Assembly: GCA_025061865.1 (NCBI GenBank)
Contig: JANXAA010000171.1
Location: 1 to 5,550, forward strand
From: Acidobacteriota bacterium
Lineage (GTDB): Bacteria > Acidobacteriota > HRBIN11
DNA: 5,550 bases
Direction: 5' to 3'
The notes under the pieces: model-generated
What the model was told of the DNA's origin: nothing
What the model saw: only the letters and a program-made list of their open reading frames with translations
Databases searched by the model: none
Position numbers and translations under genes: made by a program
Part shown: positions 1 through 4,748 of the stretch, one piece after another
Layout: every line of letters begins with the position of its first letter
Numbering within the stretch: the stretch's first letter is position 1

Positions 1-222
1 GTAGATTGGCACTACCGCACGCCAGACAAGGACTTCTACTTTGATATCCGGAAGGCCCAGTCCCTCCTCGGATGGAATCCCCGAGACAGCAACGTCCAGG
101 CTCTCATCAAAGGCTACGCGTGGTACCGCAACCATCGGACTGAAATCGACCGTCGGGTCGGGACGACCCACCGGAAGTCCGTCCGTGAAGGCATCCTCCA
201 ATGGGTCCGCCGGTGGTCGTGA
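1..222 (+). CDS. NAD-dependent epimerase/dehydratase (SDR family), C-terminal fragment
   Basis: The left edge of the window cuts this gene, leaving its last 73 codons and a TGA stop in frame 1. The visible protein has the typical tail of extended short-chain dehydrogenases that act on nucleotide sugars (UDP-glucose 4-epimerase and related enzymes). A segment FDIRKAQSLLGWNPR (about residues 14-28 of the fragment) matches the family pattern in which a conserved Lys/Ala stretch precedes LGW.P, followed by a helix ending in YAWYRNHR. The Rossmann fold and the YxxxK catalytic pair would lie upstream, outside the window, so the exact reaction cannot be named. After the family core there is an extra, strongly basic tail of about 25 residues rich in Arg and Trp. 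The gene converges on the cytochrome gene and probably belongs to a separate surface-sugar transcription unit to the left. The family call is fairly safe; the substrate is unknown. Confidence 0.8.
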   Translation, partial: VDWHYRTPDKDFYFDIRKAQSLLGWNPRDSNVQALIKGYAWYRNHRTEIDRRVGTTHRKSVREGILQWVRRWS

Positions 223-228
223 AAGAAG

Positions 229-246
229 CGGGGCGGTAAGGCCCCG
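229..246. terminator. GC-rich hairpin, possible terminator at convergent junction
   Basis: CGGGGC (229-234) and GCCCCG (241-246) are perfect complements around a 6-nt loop, giving an all-GC stem 7 nt after the epimerase stop codon. The right arm is also part of a self-complementary 10-mer (241-250). No T-run follows on the plus strand. On the minus strand the stem is followed by CTTCTTTC, which is only moderately T-rich. It could slow or end transcription from either side, but it is not a textbook intrinsic terminator. Confidence 0.4.
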
Positions 247-305
247 GGGCAATAGGGTGGTAGAAAATAAGCGAGACTTGCCCTGTTGCGATGAGTAGGA
301 AGCAC

Positions 306-331
306 CGGCCTCCGGCCCGCGGGTCAGGCCG
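306..331. repeat. GC-rich inverted repeat, 6-bp arms
   Basis: CGGCCT (306-311) and AGGCCG (326-331) are perfect complements around a 14-nt loop that contains the palindrome CCCGCGGG (316-323). It could fold in RNA of either direction in the junction between the two converging genes. No T-tract follows on either strand, so a terminator role is only a guess. Confidence 0.35.
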
Positions 332-394
332 ATGTCTTCGTCAACCCAGGTCGCCCACCTTCGAGTCGGATCGCAAAAGAGCAGACGAGAGATC

Positions 395-414
395 CCTTAT
401 TTGTCCTTATTTGT
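395..414. repeat. Perfect tandem 10-bp direct repeat
   Basis: CCTTATTTGT occurs twice with no gap (395-404 and 405-414), ending 8 bp short of the cytochrome stop codon. It is AT-rich compared with its surroundings. It may be a simple slippage duplication, or a paired site in the 3' untranslated region of the cytochrome mRNA, where it would read ACAAATAAGG twice. Confidence 0.7.
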
Positions 415-422
415 CGAATCCC

Positions 423-1514
423 CTACCAGCCCATCCAGAAGGGACCATCGGCGTAATCCCACAGCAGGAAGGCTCGGACCCGAAAGCGTACGTCAGGGTC
501 CCGGCGGAGGGGGATTTCAGGTCCGATGCTGAGGGCCACGTGACCTCGGCGAGACAGTGCGGCGTAGACCTGGGGTAGGAGCCAAACCCGTGTCCGGACA
601 CCGGCGTGAAGCGCCCGCTCGACGGTCCACTCCAACGCCGGAAAGAGACCCCGCCGGGCTGACGTGAAGATTCCGTGGACGACGCCGGACCACCGGAGGG
701 TCCAGCCCTCGGCGCCCGCTGGGGGAGACCATTTCAGATATAGACTGGATTGGAGGGTCCACCGGTCTCCCAAGGCCTTCCCGAAGGTACCGTACAGCGT
801 CGCACTCCACTCCTCGTCCGACCGGACGGGCAAAGCCGGTTCTAGGCCCACCGTGAAGATCCACCGGTGGGCCAGGTCATAAGCGACGGCCCACTTGAGG
901 CCCACTTCGATCTCCCCCCGCACGGCCTCGCCAGTCGCAAAGGCCGACGTCCCCTTCACTTCCCACTGATACCGGGGTCCGATACGACGCGCATAATAAA
1001 GAGTCTCCTGAAAGACCGTCCCTCCGGACCGAAGTCGCTCGTAGTTGGATATTAGGAGAAACTCGTCTTCCGGGAAGGCCTTCGTCGTCCGATGCCCCCG
1101 ATAAAAGCTCAGCTCGCCCGGCGGGTAGCGAGCGTCATGACCTAAGCTCTTGACATACTGGGCGAGCTCCCGAATTTTGGCTTCGGTCAGGACAAGGCCA
1201 AAGGACGGCATTTGAGGCGACAGACCCAGGGGCCGACCCCCGTCCCGGATGACCGCGACCCAGTCCTCCAGGGGCTCCCGAGAGTTGAACTTTGGGTCGG
1301 TAAAGTCCGGCGGTGGGGTTAAGAGACCCGTCCGCTCCCGCCACTCGCCGCCCGGGTAGCCCCGACCGTCGGAACCGTGACAGGCCGCACAGGCTCGCTG
1401 GTAGAGCTCCGGAGCTGGCAGGGCGTTGAGGTCCTCGATGGGCCCCGTCTGAGCTAAGGCCAGGCCGGCCAGGTCCCCTACCACCCAGAAGAGCCCCACG
1501 ATTCGCGCATACAT
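423..1514 (-). CDS. Exported monohaem cytochrome c fused to a C-terminal beta-rich (probable outer-membrane barrel) domain
   Basis: A 363-residue protein. Residues 1-21 form a signal peptide (one Arg, then a hydrophobic stretch ending ALA before Gln22). Residues about 35-125 form a class I cytochrome c domain, with the haem-binding motif CAACH (Cys42, Cys45, His46) and Met102 in QMPSFG as the likely distal iron ligand. A helix ending in LAQYVKSLG closes the fold. The remaining 235 or so residues contain no second haem motif. They read as 10-12 amphipathic strands of alternating hydrophobic and polar residues, rich in Trp, Tyr, Arg and Gly, ending in FWMGW, as in small outer-membrane barrels. 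Haem should be attached outside the cytoplasm, so the protein is periplasmic or outer-membrane. I chose the start at 1514 because GGAGG lies 7 nt upstream and the signal peptide begins there. An in-frame ATG at 1670 would bury the signal peptide behind 52 residues. Cytochrome part sure; barrel inferred. Confidence 0.82.
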   Translation of the reverse strand: MYARIVGLFWVVGDLAGLALAQTGPIEDLNALPAPELYQRACAACHGSDGRGYPGGEWRERTGLLTPPPDFTDPKFNSREPLEDWVAVIRDGGRPLGLSPQMPSFGLVLTEAKIRELAQYVKSLGHDARYPPGELSFYRGHRTTKAFPEDEFLLISNYERLRSGGTVFQETLYYARRIGPRYQWEVKGTSAFATGEAVRGEIEVGLKWAVAYDLAHRWIFTVGLEPALPVRSDEEWSATLYGTFGKALGDRWTLQSSLYLKWSPPAGAEGWTLRWSGVVHGIFTSARRGLFPALEWTVERALHAGVRTRVWLLPQVYAALSRRGHVALSIGPEIPLRRDPDVRFRVRAFLLWDYADGPFWMGW

Positions 1515-1521
1515 CCCTAAA

Positions 1522-1548
1522 CCTCCATCAGAGCAGATGGTCATGGAG
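1522..1548 (-). promoter_or_regulatory. Strong ribosome-binding site inside a potential hairpin, cytochrome gene
   Basis: On the minus strand GGAGG (complement of 1522-1526) sits 7 nt before the ATG at 1514. CTCCAT (complement of 1543-1548) is perfectly complementary to ATGGAG (complement of 1523-1528), which covers four of the five Shine-Dalgarno bases. A competing hairpin, CCATC with GATGG (1536-1540 and 1525-1529, 6-nt loop), uses part of the same bases. The leader could therefore hide or expose the ribosome-binding site. The complementarity is directly visible; a regulatory role is inference. Confidence 0.45.
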
Positions 1549-1662
1549 CGGCCACCCCAAGGGGGATTTCCTCTCCACTGAAGGGAGACGGTAGAGGCCC
1601 ACCCCTTATGGAAACTAAACACGACTGGGATATCAACGGTGCTATACCAAAAACGAATCATA
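1549..1662 (-). promoter_or_regulatory. Candidate promoter and structured leader of the cytochrome gene
   Basis: A markedly AT-rich patch (about 1641-1690) precedes the cytochrome gene on the minus strand. It offers TATGAT (complement of 1657-1662), five of six matches to the sigma-70 -10 box, but without a good -35 box. It also offers an extended -10, TGGTATAGC (complement of 1641-1649). A start near 1635-1650 would give a leader of 120-135 nt. That leader contains further short hairpins: TCTCC/GGAGA at 1572-1576 and 1584-1588, and CCCC/GGGG around 1555-1565. No riboswitch class is recognised. The exact promoter is uncertain. Confidence 0.3.
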
Positions 1663-1726
1663 AAATTCATATAAAATAAATCGATAACTTGGCGGCGACA
1701 TCGGGCTTTCCGAAGCGTGTCTTAGC

Positions 1727-1757
1727 GCCCCAGCGGGCTTATCCGGCGGGCTGGGGC
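1727..1757 (-). terminator. 8-bp inverted repeat spanning the alcohol dehydrogenase stop codon
   Basis: GCCCCAGC (1727-1734) and GCTGGGGC (1750-1757) are perfect complements around a 15-nt loop. The loop contains the TAA stop codon of the dehydrogenase (1739-1741), so one arm is coding and the other is just downstream. It is the longest perfect hairpin noticed in the window. It lacks a following T-run, so it may be a weak terminator or a 3'-end stabiliser of the mRNA rather than a classical terminator. Confidence 0.4.
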
Positions 1758-2779
1758 ACGATTACGGCCCGCCCCTGAATTTTCCCCGCCTTCAGCCGAG
1801 CATAGACTTCGTGGATGGCCTCGAGGGGGTAAAACTCGAGATCGATGGGAGTCAGGAGGCCCGCCTCCGCAAGGGCCAGCACTTCTCGGAGCTCCTTAAT
1901 AGTGCCCCAGAGAGTCGCTTCGAATTGCACTTCAAAGCGGGTGTTTTGTAGGACTCGCATGGCTGCCGTACCGCCCGCCAGTCCCAGTTGTGTGACCTTG
2001 CCCATCGTGTCCGTAACAGCGAGGGCCAGAGCCAGGGTTTGATCCGAGCCCACGAAGTCGAAGCTGGCAGCGACGCCTCTCCCACCCGTCAAATCGAGGA
2101 TCTTCTGAACCAGGTCAGCCTCCCGACCAGAGAAGGTATAGGTGGCCCCATAGTGTCGAGCCAGGGCCAGTTTGGCTTCGTCTATGTCTACGGCGATGAT
2201 GAGGGATGCCGTGAGTAGACGTAAGAGCTTAATCCCGAACTGGCCGAGTCCACCGACTCCGATGACCAGGGCCCATTCGCCTGGTGTAAGGTGGGGCAGG
2301 GCTTTCCGGATCGCCCGGTAGGAGGTAAGGGCCGCATCGGTGAAGGGGGCTGCGACCCGGGGCTCGAGCCGCTCCAGACGGATCAAGTACCGTTCGTGGG
2401 GCACGAGGAGATACTCGGCGTAACCCCCGTCGTACTCTGACAGGCCGGCCCATCGTGGAGTCCTGCATAGCTGCTCGTAACCCGTCACGCACCGATCGCA
2501 CAGACCGCATCCCCAGCCCCCATAAACGGCTACGGGGTCTCCCTCCCGGACAGTCTTTACCCCACGGCCGACACGAGCGACTCGGCCTGCGTTCTCATGA
2601 CCCAGAGTGACGGGTAAGCGGGGCAATACTCGGATTTCTCCATCGATGACATGCAGGTCGCTATGACAGAAGCCTGCACCTTCGACGGCTACCAGGACCT
2701 GCTGGTCCTCGACCTCCGGAATCGGGACCTCTTCCACGACCAGTGGATGCCCATATGCATGAAGTCGGGCGGCCCGCAT
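1739..2779 (-). CDS. NAD-dependent zinc alcohol dehydrogenase, ADH-A-like (secondary alcohol type)
   Basis: A 346-residue medium-chain dehydrogenase, the usual length for bacterial and archaeal zinc alcohol dehydrogenases. It should interconvert an alcohol and its aldehyde or ketone in the cytoplasm. The catalytic zinc site shows Cys38 (AGFCHSD), His61-Glu62 (LGHEN) and Asp148 (APFTDAALTSY). Asp rather than Cys as third ligand is the pattern I recall for Rhodococcus ruber ADH-A, a secondary-alcohol enzyme, whose sequence this resembles throughout. The structural zinc lobe has four cysteines (91, 94, 97, 105). The Rossmann motif GVGGLG is at 174-179, and Asp198 at the end of the next strand indicates NAD rather than NADP. 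The start at 2779 has AGGAGG 7 nt upstream and matches the family N-terminus; an upstream ATG at 2821 would add 14 unrelated residues. It follows the sigma-54 activator gene after 132 bp holding a candidate -24/-12 promoter. Substrate is not determined. Confidence 0.93.
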   Translation of the reverse strand: MRAARLHAYGHPLVVEEVPIPEVEDQQVLVAVEGAGFCHSDLHVIDGEIRVLPRLPVTLGHENAGRVARVGRGVKTVREGDPVAVYGGWGCGLCDRCVTGYEQLCRTPRWAGLSEYDGGYAEYLLVPHERYLIRLERLEPRVAAPFTDAALTSYRAIRKALPHLTPGEWALVIGVGGLGQFGIKLLRLLTASLIIAVDIDEAKLALARHYGATYTFSGREADLVQKILDLTGGRGVAASFDFVGSDQTLALALAVTDTMGKVTQLGLAGGTAAMRVLQNTRFEVQFEATLWGTIKELREVLALAEAGLLTPIDLEFYPLEAIHEVYARLKAGKIQGRAVIVPQPAG

Positions 2780-2804
2780 CGAGTAACCTCCTGCAGGGGA
2801 TTGA

Positions 2805-2831
2805 CTCCGGCGATACCCCATGAAGCCGGAG
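2805..2831 (-). repeat. Perfect 7-bp inverted repeat in the dehydrogenase leader
   Basis: CTCCGGC (2805-2811) and GCCGGAG (2825-2831) are perfect complements with a 13-nt loop. The repeat ends 25 bp before the dehydrogenase start codon and just upstream of its Shine-Dalgarno sequence. In DNA it could be a dyad operator; in RNA it would be a leader hairpin that leaves the ribosome-binding site free. It lies downstream of the predicted transcription start, which fits a repressor site or RNA structure better than an activator site. Confidence 0.45.
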
Positions 2832-2887
2832 CCTCAAGACCGAGACGAGGTCCAGGAGGGCCTATCACTTTCGGGGACTCTCGAACC

Positions 2888-2903
2888 GCAATTTACGAAC
2901 CTT
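2888..2903 (-). promoter_or_regulatory. Candidate sigma-54 (-24/-12) promoter for the alcohol dehydrogenase gene
   Basis: On the minus strand the segment reads AAGGTTCGTAAATTGC. The GG (complement of 2900-2901) and GC (complement of 2888-2889) are separated by exactly 10 nt, as sigma-54 requires. The CG after the -24 region and the full TTGC at -12 also match TGGCACG-N4-TTGC. Mismatches are the first T and the CA of the -24 element. A start near 2877 would give a leader of about 98 nt. It begins 9 bp after the stop of a sigma-54 activator gene. GG-N10-GC alone would be expected by chance, so the extra matches and the location carry the argument. Confidence 0.45.
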
Positions 2904-2911
2904 CCAGACCT

Positions 2912-4306
2912 CTACTCGTCCCGCGACGGGCCTGAACGGCGATCTCGCTTGGGAAAGTATCGGTCCATCTTATAGTACAGCGTACGCAAGCTGATGCCCA
3001 AGAGACGGGCGGCGACCTGCCGGTTCCCGCCGGCCCGGTCCAGGGCCTCTCGGAGGATGTACTTCTCGGTCTCTTCCAAGAGGGCCTGCGCTCGCTGCGC
3101 AAAGGATTCGGCTTCTCGGACGTCGAGCCGTTCTCTAGCCAGGGCCTGAATCTCTAGAGGCAGGTGCTCGATACTGATCCACCGGTCGGCTAAGACGATC
3201 CCCCGCTCGACGACGTTCCGGAGCTCCCGGACATTCCCCGGCCAAGTATGCCGCAAGAGCAAAGCCATCGCCTCAGGGTGGAATCCCCGGACCGTCTTGC
3301 CATAGCGTTCGGAAAAGTGTCGCAAAAAGTACTCAACGAGTAAGGGGATATCCTCCGGTCGCTCCCGTAACGGCGGTAGACGAAGCTCAAAGACGTTCAA
3401 CCGGTAGTAAAGGTCCTCTCGGAACCGACCCCGTTCGACCAAACCCCGGAGGTCCTGATTCGAGGCGACGATCACCCGGACGTCCAACTGAATAGGCGTC
3501 GTTCCCCCGAGGCGGAAGACGACCTTCTCGTCGAGGGCCTGCAGGAGCTTAACCTGGCCATCCGGCGGGAGGTTGGCAATCTCGTCTAAGAGGACGGTCC
3601 CGCCCTGCGCCAGTTCGATGCGGCCGACCTTCCGTTGGTCGGCCCCCGTGAAGGCGCCCCGTTCGTACCCGAAGAGCTCACTTTCCAACAAGTGAGCCGG
3701 GAGCGTCCCGCAGTCGACGGTGACAAAGGGGCCTCGGGAGCGGGGGCTCAGCCGGTGGATGACTTCGGCGACCCGCCGTTTGCCCGTACCGCTCTCCCCC
3801 GTGATCAGGACGGGCATGTCCGTCGGGGCGATGCGCTGGACCCACTGGAAGACCCGGCGGATGCTGGCCGAGCGTCCGACGAGACCGTAGAAGTGGACGT
3901 CCGACTCAGCCTGCTCGCCCATCCCCTCCAGGCCGATTCGAAGCCGCCCCGCCTCCAAGAGTTCCCGGACTCGCCGAACTAAGCGGTCGACGTCCAGGGG
4001 CTTCGTCATGTAGTCGTCCGCCCCCTGCTGAATCGCTTGGACAGCAATCCGAGAGTCGTCGAAGGCCGTCAGCATGAGGACTGAGACACTGGCTGAGAGC
4101 TGACGAATCAACCGTAGGACCTCTAGCCCATGCATGTCCGGTAGTCGAACGTCCAAGAGGACGACCGCCGGCGCGTGCCGACGGACAGACTCGACCGCTT
4201 CTTGGCCTGAGGCCGCTTCCAGACAGGTGACATCCAACGTCTGGAGACATCGGCGGACCAAGTGACGAATTTCAGGTTCGTCGTCCACGATGAGGACGGT
4301 AGACAT
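2912..4306 (-). CDS. NtrC-family sigma-54-dependent response regulator
   Basis: A 464-residue transcription activator with the standard three-part layout and length of NtrC-type regulators. Residues 1-120 are a receiver domain: acidic pocket Asp8-Asp9, phospho-acceptor Asp52 in LLDVRLPD, Thr80 and Lys102 in TKPLD. Residues about 140-370 are the AAA+ domain: Walker A GESGTGK at 170-176, GAFTGA at 217-222 (the loop that touches sigma-54), Walker B LLDE with Asp241-Glu242, arginine-finger candidates Arg296 and Arg302 in FREDLYYR, and sensor II WPGNVREL. Residues about 408-455 are a Fis-type helix-turn-helix (GGNRQVAARLLGISLRTLYYKM). After the Walker lysine it has Arg-Arg where Glu is common. It should bind upstream DNA when phosphorylated and drive sigma-54 promoters by ATP hydrolysis. 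The ATG at 4306 has GAGG 9 nt upstream. No histidine kinase gene is in the window. The dehydrogenase downstream is the most likely local target. Confidence 0.95.
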   Translation of the reverse strand: MSTVLIVDDEPEIRHLVRRCLQTLDVTCLEAASGQEAVESVRRHAPAVVLLDVRLPDMHGLEVLRLIRQLSASVSVLMLTAFDDSRIAVQAIQQGADDYMTKPLDVDRLVRRVRELLEAGRLRIGLEGMGEQAESDVHFYGLVGRSASIRRVFQWVQRIAPTDMPVLITGESGTGKRRVAEVIHRLSPRSRGPFVTVDCGTLPAHLLESELFGYERGAFTGADQRKVGRIELAQGGTVLLDEIANLPPDGQVKLLQALDEKVVFRLGGTTPIQLDVRVIVASNQDLRGLVERGRFREDLYYRLNVFELRLPPLRERPEDIPLLVEYFLRHFSERYGKTVRGFHPEAMALLLRHTWPGNVRELRNVVERGIVLADRWISIEHLPLEIQALARERLDVREAESFAQRAQALLEETEKYILREALDRAGGNRQVAARLLGISLRTLYYKMDRYFPKRDRRSGPSRDE

Positions 4307-4329
4307 CTATCGTTGCCTCAGCGGGGACT

Positions 4330-4358
4330 ATTTTGTCGGGACTCACCAGCCCAGGCAA
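4330..4358 (-). promoter_or_regulatory. Candidate sigma-70 promoter of the regulator gene
   Basis: On the minus strand TTGCCT (complement of 4353-4358) and CAAAAT (complement of 4330-4335) are separated by 17 nt. Each box matches four of six consensus bases. Transcription would begin near 4323, just upstream of the GAGG ribosome-binding site (complement of 4316-4319), giving a very short leader of about 17 nt. Spacing and position are good but the boxes are only moderate matches. Confidence 0.4.
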
Positions 4359-4517
4359 CATCGGCAGGGTCCAGGACGAAAGTCTTTACTTAGGGTTAAG
4401 TGCGGGGTGCCGGATATTCAGTGAGGGGGCCCAGCCTGACATTTAGGACCTGACGTCATCCCAATGAGGGCCGACTGAAAGGAAAGTCAATGAAGAGTGG
4501 AACCATAGAGAACTTGT

Positions 4518-4547
4518 TTGCGAGGCGGCCTGCGACCTCTGTAAAAT
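4518..4547 (+). promoter_or_regulatory. Weak candidate sigma-70 promoter toward the FadL-like gene
   Basis: TTGCGA (4518-4523, four of six matches) and TAAAAT (4542-4547, five of six) are 18 nt apart. This is the best plus-strand pair noticed in the divergent region. It would give a leader of nearly 200 nt containing the GACCT repeats. A closer alternative is TTTACA (4701-4706, five of six) with a poor AATACC box 17 nt later. The choice between them cannot be made from sequence alone. Confidence 0.25.
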
Positions 4548-4748
4548 AGGCCCTGTCGTGAGGCTGGTGTGTCTTGCGACGTTCAGCGCGAGACCTCAGG
4601 TGCGGGGAGTAAAAAGACCACGGACGCTAAATCCTAGACCTCAGACCTGATGGGTCATCCAAAGGGTCTCATCCTGCCGAAATAGGTCTGGAGGCAGGGT
4701 TTTACACCTAACGCCGAACGTCAAATACCGAAACATCGAGGTGCTAAG

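Larger units (their letters stand above)
223..422. other. Convergent intergenic region, no gene seen
   Basis: This 200-bp stretch lies between the stop of the epimerase fragment (+) and the stop of the cytochrome gene (-). Open frames cross it on both strands, but none has a recognisable protein, a convincing ribosome-binding site or family-like composition, so I see no gene. It holds two GC-rich inverted repeats (229-246 and 306-331) and a tandem 10-bp repeat (395-414), listed separately. Its likely job is to separate two converging transcripts. Confidence 0.7.
4307..4748. other. 442-bp divergent control region, no gene seen
   Basis: This stretch separates the minus-strand regulator gene from the plus-strand FadL-like gene. 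I find no credible coding frame or structural RNA in it. It contains the palindrome TGACGTCA (4451-4458), a small dyad ACTTA-GGGT-TAAGT (4388-4401), and repeated GACCT words. These include GACCTCTG at 4534, GACCTCAG at 4592 and 4637, GACCTGA at 4447 and 4644, and the inverted AGGTCTG at 4684-4690. TCATCC occurs three times (4456, 4655, 4669). These may be regulator-binding sites; none is recognised as a known operator. Confidence 0.5.

Noticed and set aside
291..578. Open frames crossing the convergent junction on the plus strand
   Set aside because: They run into the antisense of the cytochrome gene, show no family-like sequence and lack a convincing ribosome-binding site.
1515..1670. In-frame upstream extension of the cytochrome gene (52 codons, ATG at 1670)
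   Set aside because: It would put the signal peptide in the interior, and the AT-rich patch looks like a promoter. The ATG at 1514 has an ideal GGAGG at 7 nt.
1691..1729. Nested short stems (GGCG/CGCC, GACA/TGTC, TCGG/CCGA) between the dehydrogenase and cytochrome genes
   Set aside because: The stems are 4 bp each with bulges and no T-run; too weak to call a terminator or structured RNA.
2780..2821. In-frame upstream start for the alcohol dehydrogenase
   Set aside because: It adds 14 residues not typical of the family; the start at 2779 has AGGAGG at good spacing and the expected MRA N-terminus.
2920..2930. CCCG-CGA-CGGG mini-hairpin at the end of the regulator gene
   Set aside because: Only four pairs, lies inside the coding sequence, and is not followed by a T-tract.
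3635..3982. Long open frames antisense to the regulator gene
   Set aside because: They are by-products of GC-rich codon use opposite a well-conserved AAA+ domain, with no recognisable motifs.
4562..4577. TTGC at 4574-4577 with upstream GG pairs, considered as a sigma-54 promoter
   Set aside because: The GG pairs are 8 or 12 nt from the GC instead of the required 10.
4664..4677. GG-N10-GC on the plus strand, a possible sigma-54 promoter for the FadL-like gene
   Set aside because: Only the invariant dinucleotides and a couple of other bases match, and the -12 element reads CTGC. Such pairs are expected by chance in a GC-rich region of this size.
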